Positions 34,577 to 42,601 of a stretch of DNA of 64,000 nt are shown in pieces. The stretch's first letter is position 1, and each line of letters opens with the position of its first letter. The DNA lies in NCBI GenBank assembly GCA_016717335.1, contig JADKFS010000010.1:62001-126000 (forward strand), written 5' to 3'. The DNA comes from Candidatus Ribeiella danica (lineage in GTDB: Bacteria; Chloroflexota; Chloroflexia; Chloroflexales; Roseiflexaceae). A program made the position numbers and the translations under genes. The notes under the pieces are model-generated. The model had not been told where the DNA came from. It saw only the letters and a list, made by a program, of their open reading frames with translations, and ran no database searches.

Positions 34577-34760
34577 ACAAACCCTCCCCCTGCCCCTTGC
34601 CCTGCCAGGGGAGGGGGTTTCTTTTTCGTGGGTGTGGCGCGGCGGCGTTGCCGCCGCGCCACACCCACGAACGATCGCCCCCGCTCGCCTTGCGGGGAGC
34701 GGGGGGTGAGCCGGCGCACGACAACGCTATGAATGAGAAAATCTACCCCCAGCGGGGGCA
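34577..34760. repeat. Composite palindromic element j (full-length)
   Basis: Hairpin A variant CCCCTTGCCCTGCCAGGGG, linker TTTCTTT, hairpin B at 34626-34670 (perfect 45 nt, 21-nt arms, loop GTT), hairpin C variant CCCCCGCTCGCC...GGGGAGCGGGGG, then GGTGAGCCGGCGCA and a TCTACCCCCAGCGGGGG tail. It separates the DUF5107-like gene from uspA. Confidence 0.7.
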
Positions 34761-34767
34761 GGGGGAG

Positions 34768-35664
34768 CTAGCCAGAGCTGGGATGATAGATCATCACGGG
34801 GGTCGTCGTGCCCCGCACAATCTTGTCGGCCACGCTGCCCAGCAGCAGGCGCGCGACCCCGCTGCGCCCGTGGGTCGCCAGCGCGATCAGGTCGACAGTG
34901 TGGGAGCGGGCGTACTCGAGGATGCCCGTCGCCGGGTGGCCGACCACGATCTCCGTGCGCACGTCCAGCGACTGCGCGCCGAGCCGCTCGGCGATGCGGT
35001 CGAGGTAGCCTTGGGCGATGTCTCTGGCCTGCTCCAGCGTGGGATGGCCCGGCACGGGCAGCCCGCCGGTCACTTCCGGCGCGATCGCATGCAGCAGCGT
35101 GAGCCGGGCGTCCGTGAGCGCGCCGAGCGTGGCGGCGTGCGCGAGTACCTGCTCGGCCAGCGGCGAGCCGTCCAGCGGGATCAGCACATGCCTGAGCTCG
35201 ACCGGCGGAACCATGTTCGGCGACAGATCGCATGGCCGCACCAGCAGGATCGGCACCGGCGCCAGGCGCACCAGCGCGTCGGCGGTGCTGCCGAGCCAGG
35301 CGCGCGAGAACGCGCCGCGGCCGTGCGTGGTCATCACCACCAGGTCGACGCCGCTGGACGCCGCGTACTCCTGCAGCGCCTCGGCGACGGCGCCATCGAG
35401 CAAGCTGGTGGTCACGCGCAGCTCGCCGCCGGCCTCCAGCTGCTGCGCCAGCCTGGCAAGGTAGACCTGCTCCTGCTGGCGGCTCTGCGTATCCATCGCG
35501 GTGTCGAACATCGGGACCGAGTCGAGCGTCATTGGCACGCCGATCACGTGGATGTGTGCCAGGTGCAAGGAGGCCCCGGCGCGACAGGCGATGCTGCGCG
35601 CGAATGGGAGCGCGTGCTCGCCGAACGAGGAGCCGTCGAGCGGGACCAGCACTCTGCGGAACAT
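34768..35664 (-). CDS. Tandem universal stress protein (UspA family)
   Basis: A 298-residue cytosolic protein made of two Usp domains. Domain 1 (about 1-145) begins FRRVLVPLDGSSFGEHALPF and has the ATP-binding motif in MTTHGRGAFSRAWLGSTADALVRLAPVPILLVR. Domain 2 (about 155-298) begins HVLIPLDGSPLAEQVL and has ATHGRSGVARLLLGSVADKIVRGTTTPVMIY. Both keep the G-2x-G-9x-G(S/T) ATP loop, so both may bind ATP. The function is general stress survival; no partner gene is adjacent. GGAAGGAG stands 6 nt before the ATG. Confidence 0.9.
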   Translation of the reverse strand: MFRRVLVPLDGSSFGEHALPFARSIACRAGASLHLAHIHVIGVPMTLDSVPMFDTAMDTQSRQQEQVYLARLAQQLEAGGELRVTTSLLDGAVAEALQEYAASSGVDLVVMTTHGRGAFSRAWLGSTADALVRLAPVPILLVRPCDLSPNMVPPVELRHVLIPLDGSPLAEQVLAHAATLGALTDARLTLLHAIAPEVTGGLPVPGHPTLEQARDIAQGYLDRIAERLGAQSLDVRTEIVVGHPATGILEYARSHTVDLIALATHGRSGVARLLLGSVADKIVRGTTTPVMIYHPSSG

Positions 35665-35816
35665 CGGATTCTCCTTCCTAGCAGACCTCCGTGCGGGAAA
35701 ATCGCGGGCGGCCGGGGGTGATGCTGATGGTGTGATCGTAGCATGGCGGCGGCTGCGGCGACGGAAACATCCGGCTACCGCGCAGGACGAGTTCGCAACG
35801 CTCAGGCTGTTTTCCC

Positions 35817-35905
35817 TGACACCCCTGCCCCTGTCCGGTCGCTACGGGGCAAGGGGGATTCTTGGCAGGTGTTGCCCGCCCCTGACGCTGAGTGGCAGCG
35901 GGGCG
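35817..35905. repeat. Composite palindromic element k (degenerate)
   Basis: ACCCCTGCCCCTGTCC...GGGGCAAGGGGG followed by the conserved linker ATTCTTGGC and a broken GCAGGTGTTGCCCGCC. The middle palindrome is no longer perfect. It lies in the 35665-35997 gap together with the ROK promoter. Confidence 0.45.
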
Positions 35906-35929
35906 ATGGCTCAACCCTCAACAGCCGCT

Positions 35930-35958
35930 TTGACAGGCGAAAGATCGTCAATTATAGT
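35930..35958 (+). promoter_or_regulatory. Promoter of the ROK kinase gene
   Basis: TTGACA (35930-35935) and TATAGT (35953-35958) have a 17-nt spacer: the best sigma70 match in the window. The leader to ATG 35998 is about 33 nt. Confidence 0.8.
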
Positions 35959-35997
35959 ACCGGGCGCTCCCGAATCGCTCATCCAGGAGGCTCACCA

Positions 35998-36912
35998 ATG
36001 GCTGAGGCGGCGGACCCCGGCTGCGTCATCGCGCTCGACGTCGGCGGCACTTCGATCAAGAGCGGCGTGGTGTGCGGCGGCAGCGTCCTGGGCGCGCCGC
36101 GCCAGACGGCGCTGCAGGAGGCCGGCCCGGCGCGCGCGATCCTGGCGGTGTTCGGACAGGTGCTGTGGCTACACCTGCGCGAGCTCGGCGATCGGCGGCT
36201 GGCCGGCGTCGCGCTGGGCTTCCCGGCGCCGTTCGACTACCCGCGCGGCGTGTGCCTGCTGCGACACAAGTTTGCGGCGCTCTACGGCCGCGATATGCGC
36301 AAGGCGCTGCGGGCGTTCCTGCCGGACGCGAGCGTCCCGGTGCTGTTCCGCAACGACGCCGAGGCGGCGATCGTGGGCGAGGCGCGCTATGGGGTGGGCC
36401 GGCGCTACCGCCGGCTGGTCGGCCTCACGCTCGGCACCGGGCTGGGCTCGGCGTTCCTTGAGGCCGGCCGGCCGGTGACCGACCGCGCCGATCTGCCGCC
36501 CAGGGGCGAGCTGTACGCCGTGCCGTTCCACGGCACGCCGGCCGACGAGCTGTTCTCGATCCGCGGGCTGACCGCCCGGCTGCGCGCGGCGACCCCCGCG
36601 CTGAACGAGATCAAGCCCGCCGCCGATCTGGCGCGCGCCGGCGACCCTGCGGCGCGCGCCGCGTTCGCGCAGTTCGGCGCGGACCTCGGCGAGCTGCTCG
36701 CCCCGTTCGCGCGGACCTTCGACGCCGAGGCGGTGCTCCTGCTCGGCGGCATCGCCAACGCGGCCGACCTGTTCGCCGACGCCATGCGCGGGCGCCTCGC
36801 TGCCGATGTCGTGGCCGGCGAGCTAGGCCCGCGCGCGGCGCTGCTAGGGGCGGCCGCGCTGCTCCTGGACGATCGGGCTACTTCCCGGTCGTCGGCAGCC
36901 AGCCCCGGCTGA
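35998..36912 (+). CDS. ROK-family sugar kinase-like protein
   Basis: A 304-residue ROK protein. The ATP phosphate loop is IALDVGGTSIKSGVV, the second ATP site LTLGTGLGSAFLEAG, and the catalytic-region Asp is in FRNDAEAAIVGEARYG. The typical ROK zinc-binding CXCGXXGC motif is not seen, so it is not a classical glucokinase or NagK, and the sugar is unknown. No HTH is present, so it is a kinase rather than a NagC-type repressor. AGGAGG lies 7 nt before the ATG. Its 3' end overlaps the convergent oxidase subunit IV gene by 35 bp. Confidence 0.8.
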   Translation: MAEAADPGCVIALDVGGTSIKSGVVCGGSVLGAPRQTALQEAGPARAILAVFGQVLWLHLRELGDRRLAGVALGFPAPFDYPRGVCLLRHKFAALYGRDMRKALRAFLPDASVPVLFRNDAEAAIVGEARYGVGRRYRRLVGLTLGTGLGSAFLEAGRPVTDRADLPPRGELYAVPFHGTPADELFSIRGLTARLRAATPALNEIKPAADLARAGDPAARAAFAQFGADLGELLAPFARTFDAEAVLLLGGIANAADLFADAMRGRLAADVVAGELGPRAALLGAAALLLDDRATSRSSAASPG

Positions 36913-37177
36913 TATAGTCGTTCATCGTCAGGCCGATCAGGATCGCCAGCCAGAAGAACGCCGCCCCGGCGACGACCCAGGTCAGCCGGTCGCCGTAGCG
37001 CACGTGCATGAAGTACAGGATGATCAGCAGCACCTTGGCGACGGCGATCGCCAGCGCCAGCGCGAGGTTGAGCGGCCCCAAGTCGACGAAGTAGGCCGCC
37101 ACCGTCGCGGCCAGCAGCGCCATCAGGGCGACGTAGACGATCACGTAGGCTCTTCTCGGAACGATCGCGTGCTCCAT
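36878..37177 (-). CDS. Cytochrome c oxidase subunit IV
   Basis: A 99-residue membrane subunit with three transmembrane segments (about 10-28, 36-56 and 64-84), as in prokaryotic COX4 (caa3/bo3 type). KVLLIILYFMHVRYGDRLTWVV is the family signature. It is the last gene of the respiratory cluster and starts 15 nt after the subunit III stop, with AAGGA just before the ATG. The role is assembly or stabilisation of subunit I. Its end overlaps the ROK kinase gene. Confidence 0.9.
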   Translation of the reverse strand: MEHAIVPRRAYVIVYVALMALLAATVAAYFVDLGPLNLALALAIAVAKVLLIILYFMHVRYGDRLTWVVAGAAFFWLAILIGLTMNDYISRGWLPTTGK

Positions 37178-37192
37178 GCTCTTTCCTTCGCT

Positions 37193-37885
37193 TCAGCCGT
37201 GCCCGATCAGATACAGCAGCGGAAACAGGAACACCCACACAATATCGATGAAGTGCCAGTACAGGCCGAGCACCTCGACCGGGGTGGCGCGCGGGCGCGC
37301 GCCCCGGCGCAGCGCGAGCGCGGCGAACGCCAGCGCGGCGACGATCCCGATCGTCAGGTGGATCGCGTGCAGCCCGGTCATCAGGAAGTACAGCAGGAAG
37401 AACAGCTGCACCTGCTGCGCGTCGGCGCCGGCGTAGCCGAAGCCCAGCGCCGGGATCAGCCGCTCCTGGTACTCGTGGTAGTACTCGGTCGCTTTGACGC
37501 CCATAAAGGCCGCGCCCAGCAGCGCCGTCAGCAGCAGCATGCCGACCAGCCAGCCGCGCCGGCCGGTCTGGGCGGCGTGCACGGCCAGCGCCATGGTCAG
37601 GCTGCTGGTGAGCAGCACGGCGGTGTTCAGGCCGCCCAGCACTACGTCGAGGTGGTGGCTGGCCTCGGCGAAGGCCTGCGGGTAGACCAGGCGGTAGATC
37701 GCGTAGGCCGCGAACAGCCCGCCGAAGAACATCACCTCGGTCGCCAGGAACACCCACATGCCCAGGCTTGCGCTCGTGCGCTGCTGCTCGGCGTCGTCGA
37801 ACTGGTGCGCGTGCCCCGTGGCTTGGGGCCTGGGGCTTGGGGCCTGGGGCTTGGGGCCTGGGGCCTGGATATCACTTGTTGTCAT
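37193..37885 (-). CDS. Cytochrome c oxidase subunit III
   Basis: A 230-residue subunit with five transmembrane segments, the short (five-helix) form. Typical blocks are GMWVFLATEVMFFGGLFAAYAIYR, the GLNTAVLLTSSLTMALA helix, GVKATEYYHEYQERL, and HAIHLTIGIVAA with the terminal VLGLYWHFIDIVWVFLFPLLYL. The N-terminal 20-30 residues are a Pro-rich 7-residue repeat (PGPKPQA PSPRPQA) encoded by a heptamer DNA array. ATG 37885 and ATG 37906 are both possible; neither has a convincing ribosome site. It follows subunit I by 24-45 nt. Confidence 0.92.
   Translation of the reverse strand: MTTSDIQAPGPKPQAPSPRPQATGHAHQFDDAEQQRTSASLGMWVFLATEVMFFGGLFAAYAIYRLVYPQAFAEASHHLDVVLGGLNTAVLLTSSLTMALAVHAAQTGRRGWLVGMLLLTALLGAAFMGVKATEYYHEYQERLIPALGFGYAGADAQQVQLFFLLYFLMTGLHAIHLTIGIVAALAFAALALRRGARPRATPVEVLGLYWHFIDIVWVFLFPLLYLIGHG
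37822..37869. repeat. Heptamer array CTTGGGG/CCTGGGG inside subunit III
   Basis: About seven perfect heptamers (CTTGGGG and CCTGGGG alternating). Since 7 and 3 share no factor, three units make a 7-residue peptide repeat, here proline-rich. Confidence 0.85.
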
Positions 37886-37903
37886 GGGTGTGCCATCAGC
37901 TAG

Positions 37904-37947
37904 CATCCTTCATCGCTCATCGCTCATCCTTCATCGCTCATCCTTCG
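37904..37947. repeat. Heptamer array CATCGCT/CATCCTT at the subunit I/III junction
   Basis: CATCCTT, CATCGCT, CATCGCT, CATCCTT, CATCGCT, CATCCTT in register. It encodes the last residues KDER and the stop of subunit I. Confidence 0.8.
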
Positions 37948-39583
37948 CCCAGCTCCCCTGCGGCGTGAAGCTGTCGGGCTGCTGCGGGTCGTAGGCGTAC
38001 GGCCCCACCGTCACCACCGGCGTCTCGCTAAAGTTCGTCTCGGGCGGCGGCGAGGTGGTCTGCCACTCCAGCCCGGTGGCCTTCCAGGGGTTCGGCCCGG
38101 CCCGCTCACCATAACGCAGCGACCAGATCAGATAGATCAACGGCAGCACGTAGCCAACCGCCAGAATCGACGCGCCTGCCGTGGACATAACGTTTAGCAC
38201 CTGGTATTCGGGTGCGTAGGCGTGGTAGCGGCGCGGCATGCCCTGGTAGCCCAGCAAAAACTGCGGGAAGAAGGTCAGGTTGAAGCCGAAGAAGATCGCC
38301 AGCGCGGCCAGCTTGCCCCACCACTCCGGGTACAGCCGACCGCTGATCTTGGGCCACCAGTAGTGGATGCCGCCCAGGTAGGCCATGACCATGCCGCCGA
38401 CCATAATGTAGTGGAAGTGTGCCACCACGAAGTAGGTATCGGTCACGTGCACATCGATCGGCAGCGCGGCCAGGAACAGGCCGGTCAGCCCGCCGATCGT
38501 GAACAGCCCGATGAAGCCGAGCGCGTAGAGCATGGGCGTCTGCAGCGCGATCGAGCCCTTGTGCAGCGTAGTGGTCCAGTTGAACACCTTGATCGCGGAT
38601 GGGATCGCCACCAGGTAGCTGAGCAGCGAGAAGATCATGCTGGCATAGATCGACTGGCCGGCGACGAACATGTGGTGGCCCCAGACCAGGAAGCCGATCA
38701 CGGCGATCGCGACGCTGGCGAAGGCCACGAACCGGTAGCCGAAGACCGGCTTGCGCGCGAAGCAGGTGATCAGCTCGCTGACCACGCCCATACCCGGCAG
38801 GATCATGATGTAGACCGCCGGGTGCGAGTAGAACCAGAACAGGTGCTCGAACAGCAGCGGGTCGCCGCCCAGCGCCGGGTCGAAGATCCCGATCCGGAAC
38901 ACCCGCTCGACCCCGATCAGCGCCAGCGTGATCGCCAGCACCGGCGTCGCCAGCACCAGGATGATGCTGGTCGAGTAGAGCGACCAGATGAACAGCGGCA
39001 GCCGGAACCAGGTCAGGCCGGGCGCGCGCATCTTGTGGACCGTGACGATGAAGTTCAGCCCGGTGAAGATCGACGAGAACCCGACGATGAACACGCCCAC
39101 CACCACCGGGATGACGCGCGTGTTCGAGTACATCGTACTGAAGGGCGTGTAGAAGGTCCAGCCGGTGTCGACGCCGCCGAGGATCAGCGCGGCGAAGGTG
39201 AACAGCCCGCCCACGATGTAGACGTACCAGCTGGCCAGGTTCAGCCGCGGGAAGGCCAGGTCGCGCGCGCCGAGCATCAGCGGCACCAGGAAGTTGCCCA
39301 GCACGGCCGGGATCGACGGGATCAGGAAGAACCAGACCATGATCACGCCGTGCAGCGTGAACAGCTTGTTGTAGGTCTCGGCGTCGACCAGCGCGCCCTC
39401 GGGCGTGATCAGGTTCAGCCGGATGATGGTCGCCGCCACGCCGCCGATCACGAAGAACAGCGTGATCGAGAGCATGTACAGGATCGCGATGCGCTTGTGG
39501 TCGGTGCTGAGCAGCCACGACCGCGCGCTATAGCTGGTGTTGAGGTAGTTGCGGACCGGCCGCACGGCGGTGGATACGCTCAT
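37931..39583 (-). CDS. Cytochrome c oxidase subunit I, A2 type
   Basis: The heme-copper catalytic subunit, reducing O2 and pumping protons; 550 residues and 12 transmembrane segments. Heme and copper ligands lie in LFTLHGVIMVWFF, WFYSHPAVYIMILPGMG, GHHMFVAGQ and YFVVAHFHYIMVGG. The D-channel glutamate (the E of GHPEVY in A1 enzymes) is replaced by YSHP, the mark of the A2 subfamily. The start ATG 39583 follows AAGGATGGA. It lies between subunits II and III. The C-terminal KDER and stop come from a heptamer array. Heme type (a) is inferred from the caa3 context. Confidence 0.96.
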   Translation of the reverse strand: MSVSTAVRPVRNYLNTSYSARSWLLSTDHKRIAILYMLSITLFFVIGGVAATIIRLNLITPEGALVDAETYNKLFTLHGVIMVWFFLIPSIPAVLGNFLVPLMLGARDLAFPRLNLASWYVYIVGGLFTFAALILGGVDTGWTFYTPFSTMYSNTRVIPVVVGVFIVGFSSIFTGLNFIVTVHKMRAPGLTWFRLPLFIWSLYSTSIILVLATPVLAITLALIGVERVFRIGIFDPALGGDPLLFEHLFWFYSHPAVYIMILPGMGVVSELITCFARKPVFGYRFVAFASVAIAVIGFLVWGHHMFVAGQSIYASMIFSLLSYLVAIPSAIKVFNWTTTLHKGSIALQTPMLYALGFIGLFTIGGLTGLFLAALPIDVHVTDTYFVVAHFHYIMVGGMVMAYLGGIHYWWPKISGRLYPEWWGKLAALAIFFGFNLTFFPQFLLGYQGMPRRYHAYAPEYQVLNVMSTAGASILAVGYVLPLIYLIWSLRYGERAGPNPWKATGLEWQTTSPPPETNFSETPVVTVGPYAYDPQQPDSFTPQGSWAKDER

Positions 39584-39735
39584 ACTTCCATCCTTTTCGT
39601 CACGAAGGCATATTCGGTCCGCGACCGCGCCTGGCCGCGCCCAATCCACGATCCGCCCGCCAGGACAAATCGACATCTTCCCATTGCGTCGCAATACTCC
39701 GATCATGTCGCGCCCCACACCGGCAGCGCCGCGCG

Positions 39736-40722
39736 TCACGGCGGCGGCTGCGCCGTCTGGGATGCTCCCGGCGCGGCCTGGCCGGCGCCCAGCGACTTGA
39801 TGTAGGCGATCAGCTGCAGGATCTGCGACTCGCTGACCTGACCTTTGAAGCTCGGCATCACCGGCTGGTAGCCCGCCACCACCTGGCTCTGCGGCAGCAG
39901 GATCGAGTTGCGCACGTAGCCCTCGTCGGCGATCGCGCTCTGCCCGCCCTGCAGCTGCACCGGGCTGCCGAACACGCCCACCAGCGAGGGCCCGGCGCCG
40001 CTGCCGTCCATCCGGTGGCAGCCGCTGCAGCCCAGCCCGCTGAACAGCTTCTCGCCGGCCGCCGCCATCGTCTGCGGCGCCTGTGGGCCTCCCGCCGCGC
40101 CGCCGCCGAGCCAGGCCTGGTAGGCGGCCGGCTCCATCACGTACACGACCCCGCCCATCACGGCGTGGTCGGTCCCGCAGTACTCGGCGCAGAACAGGTG
40201 GTACTCGCCGACCTTCGAGGGCTGGAACCAGATCGCGGTGTAGCGCCCCGGCAGCACGTCCTGCTTGACGCGGAAGGCTGGCACGTAGAAGCTGTGGATC
40301 ACGTCCTCGGAGGTCATCAGCAGCTTGACCGGCCGGCCCAGCGGCACGTGCAGCTCGGCCAGCTCGCGCTGGCCCTCGGGGTGCTGGAACTCCCACATCC
40401 ACTGGCGGCCCAGCACGTAGATCTCGAGCGCGTCGGCCGGCGGGCGCTCGATCCGGAAGTACAGCGTGGCCGCCCAGACGAACACCCCCAGCGCCATGAG
40501 GGTCGGGACGATCGTCCAGGTCAGCTCGTACGGCAGCGTCGCCGTGATCTGGCCCGACCGGTCGGCGCGCGCGCCGCGGCGGTACTTGACCGCGAAGTAG
40601 ACGGTCAGCCCGGCGATCGGCAGCGCGAACAGCAGGCTGAGCGCGATCAGCGCGTAGTAGAGCAGGTCGACCTGGCCCGCTACCGTGGAGGCCTGCTCGG
40701 GCATCAGTGGAAGTTGTCCCAT
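39736..40722 (-). CDS. Cytochrome c oxidase subunit II with fused cytochrome c (caa3)
   Basis: A 328-residue subunit with two N-terminal transmembrane helices (about 17-40 and 62-84), the CuA cupredoxin domain (HSFYVPAFRVKQD and the CuA loop CAEYCGTDHAVM), and a C-terminal cytochrome c domain with CSGCH (heme) and the distal ligand Met in VMPSFKG. It takes electrons from the Act complex side and passes them to CuA. The cytochrome c domain is very similar to that of the neighbouring ActG-like fusion protein. GAGGAG lies 10 nt before ATG 40722. Confidence 0.96.
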   Translation of the reverse strand: MGQLPLMPEQASTVAGQVDLLYYALIALSLLFALPIAGLTVYFAVKYRRGARADRSGQITATLPYELTWTIVPTLMALGVFVWAATLYFRIERPPADALEIYVLGRQWMWEFQHPEGQRELAELHVPLGRPVKLLMTSEDVIHSFYVPAFRVKQDVLPGRYTAIWFQPSKVGEYHLFCAEYCGTDHAVMGGVVYVMEPAAYQAWLGGGAAGGPQAPQTMAAAGEKLFSGLGCSGCHRMDGSGAGPSLVGVFGSPVQLQGGQSAIADEGYVRNSILLPQSQVVAGYQPVMPSFKGQVSESQILQLIAYIKSLGAGQAAPGASQTAQPPP

Positions 40723-40757
40723 TCCGTCGTCGCTCCTCTGTCATGCAGGCGCTGCGC

Positions 40758-41594
40758 TCAGGTCAGCCCGGAATCGTGCCGCGCGGCGCGGCGCCGCTCG
40801 AGCCGGAACAGCGCCAGCACAGTCGCGCCGAGCAGCAGCGCCGTCGCGACGCCGGCCAGCCGCAGCACGCTCATGATCGCGATGTCGTACTTGCCGGTGA
40901 CCGGGTCGTAGTGGTAGCAGCGCAGCAGCAGCAGGTCGACCGGCGAGCCGATCCGGCCCGACGAGGCCTCGACCAGGCCAAGGCGCAGGTCGGTCGGCGC
41001 GTAGTCGATCCCGTAGAAGTAGCGCGACACGTTCCCCTGCGGCGTCAGCAGGATGCTGCCGGTCGGGTGGGCGAACTGGTGCTGCTGCGGGTCGTAGGCG
41101 TAGCGGAAGCCGACCGCGGCGGCCAGCGCGTGGATCGACTCGGGCGGGCCGGTCAGGAAGTGCCAGCCGCCAGCCTCGTCGGGCCGCCCGTAGCTCTGCA
41201 CGATCTCGGCCTTCTTCGCGCTGGCGTCGGCTGGCCGCTCCCCCGGGTCGATGCTCACGGCGACGACGTCGTACTGCTGGCCGGCGCCGAACGAGATCTG
41301 GCGCAGCGTGTCGCTCAGCTGGTGCAGCGCGATCGAGCAGATATTCGGGCAGCGGTAGTAGGCCAGCACCAGGATGACCGGCCGCGCGCCGAGGTAGTTG
41401 CCCAGCCGCACCGCCGCGCCGTCCTCGTCGCGGAACGCCAGCTCGGGCGCGACCTGCGCGCCGAGGCGCTGGTCGAAGCCGACCTGGCCCAGCAGGTCGT
41501 CGGAGCCGCCGTCGGCGCGCGCCGCCGCCGGGGCGCATAGCGCGACCAGCAGGGCCAGCAGCCCGGCGACCGCGCCGGCTGTGCGATAGCTCAT
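40758..41594 (-). CDS. SCO1/SenC copper chaperone
   Basis: A 278-residue membrane-attached thioredoxin-fold protein that delivers copper to the CuA site of subunit II. The copper motif is RCPNICS (Cys82, Cys86) and the third ligand His is in HQFAHPTGSILLTPQG. An N-terminal signal segment and a C-terminal transmembrane helix (VLRLAGVATALLLGATVLALF) place it on the outer face. It overlaps the upstream ActG-like gene by 4 bp and is followed 35 nt later by subunit II, which fits its job. Confidence 0.92.
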   Translation of the reverse strand: MSYRTAGAVAGLLALLVALCAPAAARADGGSDDLLGQVGFDQRLGAQVAPELAFRDEDGAAVRLGNYLGARPVILVLAYYRCPNICSIALHQLSDTLRQISFGAGQQYDVVAVSIDPGERPADASAKKAEIVQSYGRPDEAGGWHFLTGPPESIHALAAAVGFRYAYDPQQHQFAHPTGSILLTPQGNVSRYFYGIDYAPTDLRLGLVEASSGRIGSPVDLLLLRCYHYDPVTGKYDIAIMSVLRLAGVATALLLGATVLALFRLERRRAARHDSGLT

Positions 41595-42601
41595 GGCCTG
41601 CTCCCGGCTGCGCCCGGCCCGCCGAGCGATCTGATGTAGGCGATCAGCTGCGCCAGCTCCTGGTCGCTGAGCTTGCCCCGAAAGCTGGGCATGATCGGCC
41701 TGTAGCCCGCGACGACCTGCGCCTGCGGGTCCAGGATCGATCGGCGGAGATACGCCTCGTCGGCCGTCACGGTCTGGCCGCCCTCGAGCTGCACCTGCGA
41801 GCCGAACACGCCCTCCAACGAGGGCGCCGCCCCGCCGCCGCCCATGACGTGGCAGCCGCCGCAGCCGCTGCCGGCGAACAGGCGCTGGCCCGCCGCGGCG
41901 TCGCCGGCCTGATTCACGACTGGCTGCGCGGTGGCGGCCGGTGCCGGCTGGGCGCCGGCCGGTCGCCCGCTGCCCTGGCCGAGCGGCACGGGTGTGGGCT
42001 CGTCCGGCTGCCCGCCCGCGCTCTCCAGCTCGTGCGCCTGGTCCTCGCCGAGCCCCGGCTGCGGCGTGGCGGCGCGGGCCGGCAGGCCGCGCTCGGCCAG
42101 CAGGTCGATCGCGCGCTCGATCGGGATGTGCAGGGTGTCGCCCGAGCGGCCGTAGCTGCCCAGGCGAGCCTCGTCGGTCGCGCGCAGCTGCTGCAGCTGC
42201 TGAGCCAGGTCGGCCGCCTCGCGCGGCTGCGGCGGCTGCTGGCCGCGGTCGAACAGCGGCGAGATCGCGGCGTCGGCCTGGTCCGCGCGGCCGGCGAGAA
42301 AGCCGAACAGCAGCGCGACCGCGAACCCGCCGGCCGCCACCGTCAGCGCCAGCGCCGCGCCGGCCAGCACAATGCCGCGCACGCGCACGTCGCTGGGCTC
42401 GTGGCCGAGCGCGCGCTTCCGCTCGATCTCCTCGGCGCGCTCGGCCTGTCGCTCGGCGGCGCGCCGCGCGGCCCTGCGCTCCGCGCGCGTGCGCAAGTAG
42501 CCGAGCAGACGGCTCAGACCCAGCGAGGCCAGCAGCGCCGCCGCGAACGTAGCGAAGTCGCGCGGGCCGGGGCGAGGGCTTGGGAGCTTGCGATCAGCCA
42601 T
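41591..42601 (-). CDS. ActG-like membrane segment fused to a cytochrome c domain
   Basis: A 336-residue protein. The N-terminal region has a charged, Arg/Glu-rich helix between hydrophobic segments (about 20-35 and 78-102), then LRATDEARLGSYGRSGDTLH followed by IPIERAIDLLAERGLP, a block that I associate with small subunits of ACIII/caa3 operons. A Pro-rich linker follows, then a cytochrome c domain with CGGCH and the Met ligand in IMPSFRG. This domain is close to that of oxidase subunit II. It overlaps actF by 8 bp and SCO by 4 bp. It should link ACIII to the oxidase as an electron shuttle held at the membrane. Confidence 0.78.
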   Translation of the reverse strand: MADRKLPSPRPGPRDFATFAAALLASLGLSRLLGYLRTRAERRAARRAAERQAERAEEIERKRALGHEPSDVRVRGIVLAGAALALTVAAGGFAVALLFGFLAGRADQADAAISPLFDRGQQPPQPREAADLAQQLQQLRATDEARLGSYGRSGDTLHIPIERAIDLLAERGLPARAATPQPGLGEDQAHELESAGGQPDEPTPVPLGQGSGRPAGAQPAPAATAQPVVNQAGDAAAGQRLFAGSGCGGCHVMGGGGAAPSLEGVFGSQVQLEGGQTVTADEAYLRRSILDPQAQVVAGYRPIMPSFRGKLSDQELAQLIAYIRSLGGPGAAGSRP

